Shown here one piece after another: positions 30,299 through 41,952 of a stretch of DNA of 64,000 nucleotides (within the stretch, counting starts at the first letter, position 1; the number at the start of each line of letters is the position of its first letter). A program made the position numbers and the translations under genes. Source of the stretch: Zygnema cylindricum (Eukaryota; Streptophyta; Zygnematophyceae; Zygnematales; Zygnemataceae); assembly GCA_037447655.1 (NCBI GenBank), contig JBBHKE010001978.1, positions 1 through 64,000 of the forward strand, in the 5' to 3' direction. The notes beneath the pieces are model-generated. The model made no database searches, was not told where the DNA came from, and saw only the letters and a list, made by a program, of their open reading frames with translations.

Positions 30299-31298
30299 TG
30301 TTGAAATTATTAATTTTATATAGTATTTTCTAGGTCTAAATTTAGTACAAACAGAAAAAGGAAAAAGGCGGACAGCCTTCATCCACCCCCTCTCTCTACC
30401 CACCATACTTGTCGTAGTCACTAAGGGATAGAGAGGGTGGCTGAGCCATGACTGTCCTATCTTAAGGAGGTAGGGCCAAAGAGTGACTTATGTCACTCTC
30501 AACAAAAGGTTGAGTCTGGTAGGACTCGATCCTCTGACCGCCAGAGCGCGGCGTAGCCGGTAACTCTAACCAATCTGTCGTATAAGTCCATTAGGATACA
30601 TTAGGTTTGATAATTTTATAAACACAATTAAAACCATGATTCCAATTGACGGGAAGACGAACAGAAGAACATATAACTAATGTTGTATAGTGCAAACATG
30701 ATCTCGCACGAAAACAAATGAATCGGACATTTGTTTTGACGACGGACATTTAATGTTCGATTTAAATCCGACGGAGAATATCACTGGCGAGATCGCGGAA
30801 TGGTCACTTTGGCGTTTGTGGACGTGGCATGACGTGGCGCCATGCGGAGCGATGACATTTGGTCGCAAGAATTGCGGCTAACATAAGGACAAGTTAAAAG
30901 TGGACACCCGTTCACTCAATGGCGTTGCCGTACATAGGCCGTACAGAAAGTACATCGGCAATAATACTTTCCTGTACCCTACAGTGATGAAATTGGTTCG
31001 TACTTCAATAGATAAAGTTCTGAGAGAGAAAAAAGACTTAGAGAATTTGGTAGATAGGTAACTCTCTCCCTTTGAGAGTTTCTATAAAGCTTGGCATTTT
31101 TGCCGACTCAAAACTTCGTTGGCCGTTTTCAGTGGTTCTTTTTGTTACAGACTTAAGGGAGTCCAAGCTGCAGAGGGGTGCAGTCAAACTCTCATTTTGC
31201 CCTCTTGGACAGCAGTGGTTGTGGCTTGAAGTGGGTTAGTTAAATACTATCTAGAGGCTTCCTATATTGTGTGGTCCAATGGAGGACACAAAATTAAA
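30299..31298 (+). mobile_element. 5' LTR of copia B
   Basis: About 1000 bp from TGTTGAAATTATTAAT to about ACACAAAATTAA. It shares with the LTRs of C, D and E the phrase TTTTCTAGGTCTAAAT near its start, a CT-rich/GA-rich hairpin (about 30390-30445), an antisense tRNA-like stretch (30504-30588), and a terminal CTAGAGGCTTC...GGAGGACAC block. It is followed by the primer-binding site GGTTATGGGCCTAC. Confidence 0.8.
30504..30588 (-). other. Antisense tRNA-like module in copia B LTR
   Basis: Minus strand reads a box A-like TTGGTTAGAGTTACCGG, then a box B-like GGATCGAGTCC about 40 bases later, then a short tail ending in CCTTTTG. This resembles a tRNA-derived Pol III unit. Equivalent modules occur in the LTRs of C, D and E. 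Confidence 0.5.
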
Positions 31299-31302
31299 GG
31301 TT

Positions 31303-32420
31303 ATGGGCCTACCCTCTAGGGTGCACACCTTAATGGATCAGGTTTCATCTAATTGGGAAGCCATGATGATGGGAGCTTTGTGTGAAAAACGATAATGGGG
31401 TATCGTTAGTGGACAAGTGAATCGTCCACCTTTGGGAACTCCACTAGGATTTGGGGGAGTATGGTTTTCTGCAACAACGGCTACCTCAACCGAGGAGGCA
31501 GATGATGGGGACAGCAGTGTGTCCGAAAAGGGGAAAGGGAAGGAGACACCCCTCACTCCTATTGCCACAATACCGAGAGCAGCGACAGTGAAGACCGCGG
31601 AGAATGGTATTCAAATGTGGGAGGATGTATACATGGCTGCAAAGAACTTCATTTTGAGGCACCTCACTCAAGCTTTGGCCACTCCTCATCTTCACATTTA
31701 CAAGGCCGAGGATTTGTGGGTGAGTTTGGTGGAGATTTATTGAGCTGGAACTATTCAAGAGCTCCAGTTGGCTGAGCAAAGGCTTGTGAGTTACACTTAC
31801 AAAGGAGGAAAGATGTTAGATTATTGTAATGATCTTTCTTGTTTGTATATGGAGATGGAAAGTGCCAGGTGGATAGTTACAATGAAAATGAAAGTTAACA
31901 CCCTTATCATGAAGTTACCAGATGAGTTGGAGATCATACTGTACCGAGTACAGGAAATGCGTGATAGTTCATGGAAATGGAACAGAGTGGTCAGGATGAT
32001 ATTTTTGCAGGAAAACACAATGGAGATTAGAAGAGGAGGAAAGAGCATTCAAGCTCTATTAGCAAGAGGGGACCGATGGGAGAAGGACTCATAGAAACCA
32101 TACAAAGGGGAAAGAGATCATTATGGAGGACCGAGGCCCCCAAAGGGTCTTTGCCATTTTTGCAAAATTCAGAGACACTTCATCGCAGATTGTGTCAAGC
32201 TGTCGGAGCTAAGGCTCCAAGAGAATCGCTGAGGGGGTTCTTCCACAGGGAAGTAAAAAGGACTTGTGGTTACAAAAGTGACAAGAGAAACCGAGGATGA
32301 GTCTTTTGAGAAGGATGGGGAGCTTCTACTTCACTAGAGTCTGGAAGAGAAGGAGATCCCTTCGAGACAGAAGTGTGCCCTTGGAGCAATTCCGGAAGCT
32401 CCACAAGAAGGATGGATCAT
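31303..32420 (+). pseudogene. Copia B gag
   Basis: Starts at the ATG inside the primer-binding site (MGLPSRVHTLMDQ). It continues with NWEAMMMGALCEK, AAKNFILRHLTQALATPHL, LMKLPDELEIILYRVQEM (UBN2-type) and a zinc knuckle CHFCKIQRHFIADC near 32150. At least five stops interrupt it, for example at 31351 and 31741. The same reading frame gives all these motifs, so point mutations rather than shifts are the main damage. Confidence 0.82.
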
Positions 32421-33630
32421 CGACTCAGGTGCTTCCATGCATATGTGTCGTGATAAAGAGCTATTCACTAAGCTAAGAAAGATCCCTACTAAAGAGATAG
32501 AGTATGGGGATGGGAGAGTGGTTACTACAGATCTAGTGGGATCAGTAGATCTGAAAGTCTTAGTGGAGGGTAAGACTTATATACTTACATTCTCAGATGT
32601 ACTCTATATTCCTCAGCTGAGTAAAAATCTTGTCTCTACGTCTGTGTTAAATGACAAAGAAATTGATACCTTCACTAGAAAGGGAATCTTTACAGCTAAG
32701 TTTGAGGATGAAGCTTACTTCGCGGGAGATAAGGGTAGCCAAGGAATATTTAGGCTTAACTTGAGTAATGAAAAGAAGAATGCTTACTATAATGGTGTTC
32801 CTAATTTGATGATTTGGCATAAGCGGTAGGGACATGTGCATTTTGATAGGTTGAGGGAAATGAAAAAGCTTGGGGTAGAAAAAGGCATTTAGTTTGGGGA
32901 TAATGAAATGATGGATGATTGTAGTGGCTGTGCTCATTGTAAGGCTCAAAGACTTCCCTTTCCCAAAGCCGCCACATATAGAGGTGAGAAAGTTTTAGAT
33001 TTGGTCCACACAGATATTTGGGGACCTGCAAAAGTACCTTCGGTTGGAGGAAAGAGGATTATGATGACAATAACCGATGACTAGTCTAGATACTCTAGAG
33101 TCTACTTTCTAAAAACAAAGTCTGAAGCATCAACTTACTTCAAAGAATATAAAGCTTAGAGTGTGAAGATGCATGAAACCCCCATTAAGAGGATAAGGAG
33201 TGACAATAGGGGGGAATATACCTCTAACCGGTTTGAGGAATATATGAGAGATGAGGGAGTGCAGCACCAGAAAAATTGTACCATATAACCTGGAAAAATA
33301 TATGTTAGCTGAGAGGTTGAATCGAACACTAGGAGATAGTGTATGCAGTATATTAGCCGACAAGAAAATAGGAAAGAGATTTTGGGAAGAAACAATGAAC
33401 TGTGCCAACTATATTAAGAATAGAGTCCTTACCTCATCAGTAAAGGGAGTGACACCTTATGAGAGATGGGTTGGAAGGAAACCAAATATCTCACACCTTA
33501 AAGTATTCGGTAGCCAAGTTTACAGTCTTCACACGGATAGGAAAAACTTGAAACTAGATGCTAAGGGAAAACCTAGATACTTTGTGGGAAATGATGAGGA
33601 TGTCAACGGATATAGAGTCTGAGACTTAGC
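32400..33630 (+). pseudogene. Copia B protease and integrase
   Basis: The protease active site is intact in EGWIIDSGASMHMCRDKELF. Then come LYIPQLSKNLVSTSVLND, the zinc domain with WHKR (a stop in place of the next Leu) and CAHCKAQRLPFP, HTDIWGPAKVPSVGGK (first Asp), RIRSDNRGEYTSNRF (second Asp) and LAERLNRTLGDSV (Glu). It continues as PNISHLKVFGSQVYSLHTDR. Stops occur at about 32827, 33082, 33158 and 33285. The order and spacing are those of a normal copia pol. Confidence 0.87.
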
Positions 33631-33666
33631 AAAGAAGATATCATTCTGGTCAAACACTTAGTTGTC

Positions 33667-34830
33667 ATGGATGAAGGGAATTCATTTGACCCCTTCAAAT
33701 ATACAAAGAAGATAAGAATCAGATTTGAGTCTAAAAATGAAGAGAACTCGGTCGTTCCCGAAAGGGACATAAGTGAAACCATGATTGCATATTCAGGGGA
33801 GATCCGAGATATCGAAGACTCACCAGAAATCTCACATACTCTTATGGACTTCGAGGAGATAGAAGATGTGGGACCAGAACCGGCTTCTATGGACAAGGGA
33901 GCCGCTGAGACAGTGAGAAGAAATCCAAGATTTTCATCCAATCCAGCTTTCGAGTTTGAGGGAGGAAGAGGGAGCAGCAAAAAGATACAAGAAAGACAGG
34001 CTGCTCATAAGGCATTTGAGATATCTCACCTATATGAGCCTCAGTCTTACTCGGAGGCAGTGAATAGTTCGGAGAAAAAAAGATGGATTAGAGCCATAAT
34101 TGATGAGATGGCCTCTATCATGGAAGCAAATACTTGGGAACTAGCGGATTGTCCTCTAGACAGAAAACCTGTTAGGTGTAAATGGGTATTTAAATTAAAA
34201 TTGAACCCAGATAAAACCATTGAGAGATATAAGACTCGATTGGTAGCGAAAGGTTTCACCCAAAAGGAGGGGATAGACTATGAGGAGACCTTTGCTCCAG
34301 TTGTTCTGTTCCCATCAGTAAGGATTCTCCGCAGTCTAATAGCAGCGGAAGACATAGAAATACACCAAATGGACATTAAGACTGCTTTTCTTAATGGTAA
34401 GTTAGAGGAAGAATTTTTCATGAGGTAACTCGAGGGGTTGGTGGAAGAAGGAGAAGGAGCAAAGTGTGCAGGCTCGTAAAGTCCTTATATGGATTGAAGC
34501 AGGCTCCTTGACAGTGGAATAAGAAACTAGATGAGTTTCTCACCGTTTCGGGATATATTCGGATCTGCTCTGACCATTCTATCTATCTGTTTGAAGATGA
34601 GAATAGTGTCATTTTTATTGCAATTTATTTGGATGATCTGCTTGTGTAGAGTATATTTTTGGAAAAAATCGATAAGTTAAAGAAAGATTTTAGAAGCAGA
34701 TTTGATACGAAGGATTTAAGGGAGGCAAGATATGTTTTGGGGATTCAAATGGAGAGAGATAGGGGGAATAAGATTACCAGACTTGCTCAGAATGAAGCAA
34801 TAGGTAATATGCTTTAGAAATTCTAGATGG
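33667..34830 (+). pseudogene. Copia B linker and reverse transcriptase
   Basis: An acidic linker is followed by EMASIMEANTWELADCPLDR, KWVFKLKLNPDKTIERYKTR, GIDYEETFAPVVLFPSVRIL and MDIKTAFLNGKLEEEFF. A stop at 34426 is followed by frameshifts. The catalytic box appears as IYLDDLLV with a stop two codons later (about 34620-34650). RT activity is therefore lost. Confidence 0.87.
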
Positions 34831-35300
34831 AAAAGGCTAACAGTTGTACCACTCCTATGGACTTGAAAAAAGTTAGTGATGGGAGTGTAGAAAGAGTGAT
34901 GATCTTAGATGATCAGATGAGTCCAGAAGAAAGAGAGTTTATGAAGTTTATTCCTTATAGACAGGTTCTAGGAAGTTTAATCTATTTCAAGAATTGTACC
35001 AGGCCGAACATAGCCGCAGCAGTTAGAGTACACAGTAGGAGTCTTAACGATCCTAGGAAGAGAGACTGGGAGGCACCCAAGAGAGTCATGAGATATCTGG
35101 TTGGAACCAGAGAGTTATGGATGCATTTGGGAGGGGAGCACACTGACATCACTACTTGGAGTGATGCCAGTTATGGGGATGCACCTATGAGAAAATGCAC
35201 TTCTGGGTATGTGTTGCATGTTGGGGAAGGTGTTGTTGTTGGAGCAGTAAGCAACAAAAGGTGTTTGCTGATTCTACTATGGAGGCTGAGTACATGGCTA
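34827..35300 (+). pseudogene. Copia B RT end and truncated RNase H
   Basis: The frame carries KANSCTTPMDLKKVSDGS, IPYRQVLGSLIYFKNCTRPN, RVMRYLVGTRELWMHLGGE and WSDASYGDAPMRKCTSGYVL. It reaches EAEYMA, where the sequence jumps into LTR sequence. The remaining about 80 codons of RNase H and the purine tract are deleted. Confidence 0.85.
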
Positions 35301-35301
35301 G

Positions 35302-35365
35302 AGGCTTCTTGTACTATCTAGAGGCTTCTTGTATTCTGTGGTATAATGGAGGACACAAAATTTCA
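35302..35365 (+). mobile_element. Remnant 3' LTR of copia B
   Basis: The last part only of the LTR, CTAGAGGCTTCTTGT...GGAGGACACAAAATTTCA, corresponding to about 31238-31298. TAGAGGCTTCTTGT occurs twice here (about 35300 and 35322), which suggests a deletion or duplication at short repeats. Confidence 0.75.
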
Positions 35366-35370
35366 TCCGT

Positions 35371-35877
35371 CACGCGGCCGACTAGTTTTTCTTTTTTTTA
35401 AGCGTGTGGTCTTGGTTGTTTTGTAGATCGTTTCGTATATTCATGGTCTCGCATAGATTTGGTTTTGCGATGACCAGGTTCAGTTATTCTTTTGTGTGTA
35501 CGATTTAGATGTACGTGTTATTAGTAACTTAGTAGTATGTAGTTTCGTGTGTAGATGCGATTTGATTGGTAGGCACTTTGTGCGCACTTCATGTTTTGTT
35601 TAGTGTTTTAATTCAAACTAGTGACACTACAAGTGAGGTTCAACATATTAAAGTTTAGACGGAAAGAGACACTTAATCTTTGTGAGGAAAATCTATGGAT
35701 ATATTGGCTTCTGTGGACCGCTCTCTCTCTTGTGGATTTAATGAATGCTTCCGCTGTATCTTGCACTCTAATTTAGTGTGAGATCTTTCATTTTTAACAG
35801 GGAAAAAGCCATTTAAATTTTACAGCACTTGACGTTTAAAAAAAGTTTCACGAAAACGTTTTTTACAAATACAAACT
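35371..35877. other. Probable rest of copia F LTR
   Basis: No coding signal. By position it continues the LTR of F interrupted at 30298. No second F LTR is available in the window to set its end. Confidence 0.3.
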
Positions 35878-36789
35878 TGTAACTATGTGACCTCCATTAG
35901 CCCACAGAGTATCCAATTTTTATGAAGCCTCTATGATCCTATTTGCCCTTTTGACTTTCAAACCAAATAAAAACCACTCAGTCAGACGAGTGTTCTGACA
36001 AATCTCTCCCTTGTGAGGGCCCAAATCCGGTGAGTCAGATGCAAAAAAAATTCTGAATTTGCTCCCTTGAGCAGTAAGTTATGTGTGGCCAAAGACGACT
36101 TATTTATACAAAAGGTCACTTGGAGAGAGGCGCCTCAAAAACACCAAGTCCCTAAACCTCTAATCACAACTACCTACTACTAAAACGTGGACCAAAATAA
36201 GGATTGTTGAGTATACGAAGTTAAGATGGCCAATGTACTTCTTATACGGCCATTGTACGACATGGTTTTCTAGTTGACGTTTGTCAACTCCGGAGCCATG
36301 GTTCCTCCTCTCGTCTTCTCCGATGTCCAATGATATATTGCCACGTGGCATTACGTGACATTGTCTTTGATATTTTCCAAAAGTTCATTCCGGGTTGGCG
36401 GCTACAAAGGCATCCGTTCGATCAAGGTAATTTGTCGGATCAGATATGCGTATGTGCATTTTATCATATTACATGTGCCACTCCATCAGTTAGTTCTATT
36501 AAATGAATTCATCGTCGTGTTATTGTTTAAATATTTATCATGCCCCATGTGTGTAACAACTCTTCTATGACTGAGCGGATAAGGTAGACGAGTGTTTAAC
36601 CGACAGGGACTGTGTAGGACCAAGATCAAATCCTGGTCAGGTCACATACCTTTTTGTCAGAGATCAATCTACTACATATCTCCTTAGTTTCCTAAAGGTA
36701 GCTATGGCCACCTAAGTCTCAGTGACTGTATCAAGTATATAGATTTAGAGTGGAGACTAGCACAAGCAACTGGAAAATGCTATTAAACA
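35878..36789 (-). mobile_element. 3' LTR of copia D
   Basis: About 912 bp. Minus strand begins TGTTTAATAGC straight after a purine tract (AATAAAGGGAG) and ends ..GGTCACATAGTTACA, alignable with the end of the copia C LTR (GGTCTCAGAGTTTCA). It contains ACAGTCACTGAG and GGCCATAGCTACC, counterparts of the conserved hairpin region in C, and a tRNA-like stretch on the opposite strand. Confidence 0.72.
36568..36655 (+). other. Antisense tRNA-like module in copia D LTR
   Basis: Plus strand (antisense to element D): TGACTGAGCGGATAAGGTAG (D-arm/box A-like), then ACCAAG-ATCAAAT-CCTGGT, a T-arm-like hairpin with a box B-like loop, then ACATACC and TTTTT. The extra loop is long, as in class II tRNAs. 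This is the best-preserved of the modules. Confidence 0.55.
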
Positions 36790-37190
36790 CTCCCTTTATT
36801 TCCTAATCTTTCTTTTCATTTAGTCTACATTTTGTTCTGCAAAATATCAGTTTTTGAGATGGGATTGGTGTTGTCATCATATATGCTACCATTTCTCTAT
36901 CTGGTCCAAATTCCAATTTTATAACTTTATTCTCAACTTTTTCTCTTACAAAGCTCAGCCTTACATCTATATATTTTGCATTAAAGTGATGTTTGGGATT
37001 GCCTGCAATGGCAATTGCAGCGCGATAATCACAAAACACATTTTGAACACAACTCTTTGTAAATCATGCTCTTGGAGCAAGGATTTCACACACATTAATT
37101 CTTTTAGAGCAAAGAAAGTGGCCATAAACTCATCCTCTATTGTGGATTGAGCAACGACCTTTTGATGCTTGCTAATCTAACAGTAAGCCC
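36790..37190 (-). pseudogene. Copia D RNase H end
   Basis: Minus strand HQKVVAQSTIEDEFMA, then FCDYRAAIAIAGNPKHHFNA, RLSFVREKVENKVIKLEFGP and VAYMMTTPIPSQKLIFCRTK, the C-terminal half of copia RNase H. It is followed by the purine tract and LTR of D. Its upstream half lies at 43664-44650, on the far side of the copia C insertion. Confidence 0.88.
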
Positions 37191-38249
37191 TGTAGAAATT
37201 AATGGTCCATTTTTTAGGATTTTCTAGGTCTAAATAGAAATATAGAAAGAAGCCGAGGCAGTCTACCTCTAACTTCTCTCTCCAACTCTCAAACTTGTCG
37301 CAGTCAATGAGAAATTGGAGAGGGAGCTAAAGCCATGGCTACCTAGGCTATCCAGAGGTTTACGGGAAATTTATATTAGTTAGGGATTTATTTTATCTAA
37401 AAGGTATGTGCAGGCCACAACATTTGATCCCTGTACCTAACGGCCGGCAAAGAGTGGATAGCCGGTAGCCTTAGCCGTTAAGTCTAAGAACTAGTGTTAC
37501 ATAGTATATAGTTTGATATTTATTTAAACATGTATATGTAGGATAAATCATTTAACTGTAATTGTTTACGGGATACATAGATCCGGTAATGTATAAGTAC
37601 GGATTACGGTACGGACAAGAAATCAATACCGCGCATTTATTTCTTAAGTGAAACGAATACCGCGCATGTATTTATTACGGCTACGATTAAATCCGAATTT
37701 AATCGGACGGCCGGATTTAGCGCCGAGATCGCGGAAGAAGATTTTGGCGGTTTGTGGCCATCGCCACATCGGATGACACGTGGCGAAATTACATTGGATC
37801 GTGGAATCTCCGGAGATTATGGCACCGAATTCGGATATGACATGTGTCGACATTTAGGCCATGTCGTACAATGTCCGTACATAAAGTACACCAGCAACTA
37901 TACTTTTGCGTACGGAATTGTAACCTGATTCGTTGCGTACATTAATAGATAGAGTCTGTGAGAGAGATAGGACTTAGAAAAATTAGGAGATAGGACCCTC
38001 TCTCCCAAAGAGCTTCTGTACAAAAGGTCAACTTTGACCCTCCATAACTTACTGCTCAGGAGAGCAAATTCAGAGATTCTTTTTGCTATAGACTCAAGGG
38101 AGTCTTGCCTTCACAAGGGTGCAGGTGGTCAGAGTTTTTGTCTGCCAGGGAGGCAGTTGTTTTCGCTGAAACACAAAGGGGCCAGAGTTATCCTAGAGGC
38201 TTCTTGGAAGCTGTCCACTCTGAGGACTTATGGAGGTCTCAGAGTTTCA
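37191..38249 (+). mobile_element. 5' LTR of copia C
   Basis: From TGTAGAAATTAATGGTCC to GGTCTCAGAGTTTCA, 1059 bp. It contains a long inverted repeat (CTCTCTCCAACTCTCA with TGAGAAATTGGAGAGGGAG, about 37280-37330), GCCATGGCTACC, an antisense tRNA-like stretch (37400-37484), and two partial copies of ATACCGCGCATTTATT (about 37627-37680). Confidence 0.92.
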
Positions 38250-38263
38250 GGTTATGGGCCCAC
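38250..38263 (+). other. Primer-binding site of copia C
   Basis: GGTTATGGGCCCAC immediately follows the LTR. It is complementary to the anticodon arm of initiator tRNA-Met (loop with CAT). The ATG at 38254 opens gag. Confidence 0.72.
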
Positions 38264-39081
38264 CCTCTAGGGTACCAATCTTTAATGGAACTAGCTTCAT
38301 ATAGTGGGAAAGTATGATGATAGGAGCTCTATGCGAAAAAAGGTTTTGGGGGATAGTGAGTGGACAGTTGGGGCATCCATCTAGTCTTGGAATTCCTCCA
38401 GGGTTTAGAGGAAGCAGATTCACCAGAAAAGAGGATCCACCTTCAACGGAGGAAACAAAAGAAGGAGAGGTGGTGGACAAAAGAAAGGAGAAGGAGGCGA
38501 CCACACCAATAGCAACTGGTTCTGCATTCATGTCACTTATTCCGAGGAACGAGGAGAATGATACTGAAACCTAGGACTTCAACAATATGGCGGCAAAGCA
38601 CTTCATCCTACGCCATCTCACTCTAGGACTTGCATGTCTCCATTTGCAGGTAGAAAGGGCATCCGATCTTTGGATGGCTCTCATAGAGATGTACCGAAGT
38701 TGTACGATTCAGCAACAATTGTTGGCTGATCAGGAAGTTATGGAGTATGTATATAAAAGGGGCAAGATGTTGGATTTTTGCAATGAGCTTGCTACACTCT
38801 TCATGGAGCTAGAGAGTGCGGGAAAAGATTTTAATGAAAAGGAAAAGGTTAACTGTTTACTGATGAAGTTACCTGATGAGTTCGAGAACATAGTCAACCG
38901 TGTGCAGGGCTTGCCGGACTCAAGGTGGATATGGAACTCAGTGGTAGGGATGATTCTCGTTCGGGAGAATACGATTGAGATTCGAAGGGGAGGAAAGAGT
39001 GGCCAAGCCTTGGCAACTGCGACCGATTGGAGGAACAAGGATTCCCGAAAATCGGTCGGAAACTATGGGGGGAGGGAGTAG
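38254..39081 (+). pseudogene. Copia C gag
   Basis: From the ATG in the primer-binding site it reads MGPPSRVPIFNGTSFI, then a stop, then WESMMIGALCEKRFWGIVSG and a charged linker. The main domain is AAKHFILRHLTLGLACLHLQ, then YVYKRGKMLDFCNELATLF and LLMKLPDEFENIVNRVQGLP (UBN2-type). A stop at 38572 splits it, and the frame changes before the zinc knuckle. Confidence 0.87.
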
Positions 39082-39437
39082 AAAAATCAGACCGACGAGT
39101 TTGGACCAAGGGCTCCCAAAGGTTAATGTCATTTTGTAAGAAACCTGGGCACTATATGGCAGAGTGCACTAAGATAACCGAGCTTTGGTTAAAGGAGGGG
39201 CAAACCGGTGGTACCCCAAGAGGAAAGAAAAAGGCCCTTGTGACACAGGTACATGAGGCGGAATCCGAGGACGAGGTGGATGAGCTCCTTTTAGATGAGG
39301 AGCTGGAGGCGAAAAACGAGGTCGAAATTCCACGAAGGCAGAAATGTGCTAACGGTGGATTGAAAGGTGAAGCAGGCTGGATTGTAGATTCAGGTGCCTC
39401 CATGCACATGTGTAAGGATAGGCACCTGTTCACTTAG
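39027..39437 (+). pseudogene. Copia C nucleocapsid and protease start
   Basis: The knuckle reads SFCKKPGHYMAEC. A one-base loss just before it removes the first Cys of CX2CX4HX4C. After a Lys- and Glu-rich linker comes GWIVDSGASMHMCKDRHLFT with an intact D-S-G protease site, then a stop at 39435. Confidence 0.87.
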
Positions 39438-40316
39438 ATAAGAAAGATCCCCACCGTAGAGATAGAGAACGGGGATGAGAGGATAGTCACCACTACTCTT
39501 GTAGGATCGCTAGATTTGAAAGTGTTAGTAGAAGGAAAGACATCCATAGTAACATTCTCCGATGTATTGTTTATTCCGGAGCTGAACAAAAACATCATCT
39601 CTACATTGGTATTAGATGATAAGGGTTTTTTAACTAGCACTAGGGAAGGAGTCTTTACTGCTAGTTTTGAGGAGGATGTTGATTTCATTGCTGAGAAAGG
39701 TAGCCATGGGATGTTTAGGCTGGTTTTAAGTAATGAAAAGAAGAATTTTTATTATGTTGGTGTTCATGATATTATGATGTGGCATAAGAGGCTTGGGCAT
39801 GTGAATCTAGAGAAGTTAAGAGAAATGAAAAAGATGGGAGTGGTGGAAGGGATTAAGTTCAATGAGAATGATAATATAAGTGATAGTAGTGGATGTGCTC
39901 AAGGTAAAACACACAGATTACCCTTTCCTAAAACAGCCACCTATAAGGGAGAAAAACTTCTAGATCTAGTACACACAGAAATTTTTGGAAACCGGCTAGA
40001 GTGCCCTCACCGGGGGGGGAAGAGATTTATGATGACTATAACTGATAATTGGTCTCGGTATTCCCGGGTGTATTTTTTGAAAAACAAGTCTGAAGCTCAA
40101 AATTGTTTTAGACAATATAAAGCATGGAGCGAAAAACTCCATGAAACTCCAATCAAGAGAGTAAGGAGTGACAATGGTGGAGAGTATACTTTTAACCAGT
40201 TTGAGGATTTTCTGAGAGAAGATGTGGTCCAACACTAAAAGACAGTCCCAGAAAACTCGGAACAGAATGGGTTAGCTGAAAGGTTAAAAAGAACACTAAG
40301 TGATAGTGCTAGAAGT
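39438..40316 (+). pseudogene. Copia C integrase core
   Basis: After the stop the frame resumes with SDVLFIPELNKNIISTLVLD, then WHKRLGHVNLEKLREMKKMG and CAQGKTHRLPFPKT (zinc domain), then VHTEIFGN with the first acidic position changed from the usual Asp to Glu, and RVRSDNGGEYTFNQFEDFL (second Asp). A stop (VQH*KT) precedes NSEQNGLAERLKRTL with the Glu. The D-to-E change in the catalytic triad would probably impair activity. Confidence 0.86.
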
Positions 40317-41952
40317 ATGTTGTCAGATAAAAAGATAGGAAAAAGGTTTTGGGCAGAAGCAATGAACTGTGCTAATTACCTCAAGAATAGAGTTCTTACT
40401 TCAGCTATAAAAGATCAAACACCTATTGAGAGATGGACAGGCCGGAAACCAGACATATCTCACTTAAAGGTTTTCGGCAGTCAAGTATTCAATCTAGATA
40501 CTGATCGGTCCAATTGGAAGCTAGATCCTAAAGGAAAACCGAGATACTTATTAGGATATGATGAAGATGTTAAAGGATATAGAGTTTATGATCTAAAAAG
40601 GGAAGATATAATCTTAGTAAAGCATCTAGTAGTTATGGATGAAGGAAAGTTTGTGGATCCCTTCAAATATACGAAGTCAGTAAAAATCAGATTTGAGTCA
40701 GAAAATTCCGATAACTTTGAGCTTCCTAACTATCCAGGTTTTAGAGAAGATGACATTCTTGCAGGAACAAATCAGACCGAAAAGAACTCGGCTGTGGAAA
40801 CTCCAGTGACAACTCTACTCGAAGCGGAAGACGTGGTGGAAATTGATTCGGAATCAAGGGATAGGGGAGAAGCCGAGATTGTTCGAAAGAATCCACGAGA
40901 ACCATCTATTCCAGCCTCAGATTTTGAGGGGGGGAGGAGAAGTAGCAAAAGACTGCAAGAAAAACAGGTTAATAACAAGGTAACTAAACTATCTCATCAA
41001 GATGAACCTCAAACTTATGGAGAGGCGATGACTTGTCCAGAAAGAAACCGGTGGAAGACAGCCATCAATGAGGAGATGGCTTCAATCATGGCAGCCGATA
41101 CTTGGGAGCTAGTGGATTGTCCACCTAACCGAAAACCAATCGGTTGTAAGTGGGTTTTCAAATTAAAACTGAACCCAGATAACACAATCGAGCGCTACAA
41201 GGCCAGATTAGTGGCAACGGGATTTACACAAAAGGAAGGAAATGACTACGAGGAAACCTTTGCCTCGGTGGTCAGATTTCCCTCCGTCCGCATACTTCTC
41301 AGTTTAGCAGCGGCGGAAGACATGGAAGTGCACCAGATGGATATCAAGACAACCTTTTTGCATGGAGAATTGGAAGAGGAGATCTTCATGCGACAACCCG
41401 AAGGTTTTGTGGAGGAAGGAGAGGAGAGTAAGGTATGCCGGCTGATTAAATCTCTTTATGGTTTTGAAACAGGCGCCTCGAAAATGGAATAAGAAGCTTG
41501 ATGAGTTTCTTACCGGTCTGGGATATTTTCGGATCAGCTCAGATCACTCAATCTATGTTTTTGAAGATGAGGAAGGTTTGATATTTATTGCAATTTATGT
41601 TGATGATTTGCTTGTTTTAAGTAAATCAATGGAAAAAATTAATATACTGAAAACCGAACTTAAGGGGAGATTTGAAATGCAGGATATGGGGGAAGCAAAA
41701 TATATTTTGGGAATTCAAGTAGAGAGAGACCAAAAAAGAAAAATTATAAGACTGACTCAAAAGGAAGCAATAGGGAACATGCTTGAAAAATTTCAAATGG
41801 ATAAAGCTAATAGTTGTACAACTCCAATGGAGTTGAAGAAGGGAAGTGAGGGGAGTGAGGAAGAAGGAGTCGTAGTCTTAGACAAGGAGTTATCTCCTGA
41901 AGAACAGATGTTCATGCAGACTATTCCTTACAAGCAAGTAGTGGGAAGTTAA
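40317..41952 (+). pseudogene. Copia C integrase C-part and reverse transcriptase
   Basis: One open frame of 391 codons covers PDISHLKVFGSQVFNLDTDR, an acidic linker and RT fingers: EEMASIMAADTWELVDCPPN, KWVFKLKLNPDNTIERYKAR, MDIKTTFLHGELEEEIFMRQ. A one-base shift at about 41460 (YGFETGA in place of YGLKQAPR) moves to the frame 41458-41952, which has GLIFIAIYVDDLLVLSKSME with intact YVDD and KDLGEAKYILGIQV-type QDMGEAKYILGIQV. It ends at a stop in VVGS*IYF. Confidence 0.92.

Larger units (their letters stand above)
30299..35365 (+). mobile_element. Ty1/copia element B
   Basis: Plus-strand copia with a 5' LTR, gag, protease, integrase, RT and a cut-off RNase H. It ends in only the last 60-odd bases of the 3' LTR. 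TCCGT flanks it on both sides (30294-30298 and 35366-35370). Many in-frame stops. It sits inside the 3' LTR of element F. Confidence 0.85.

Noticed and set aside
36568-36655. A functional nuclear tRNA gene
   Set aside because: The acceptor stem does not close properly and extra bases precede the D-arm. It sits at the same place in LTRs of four families, so it is a tRNA-like module, not a tRNA gene.
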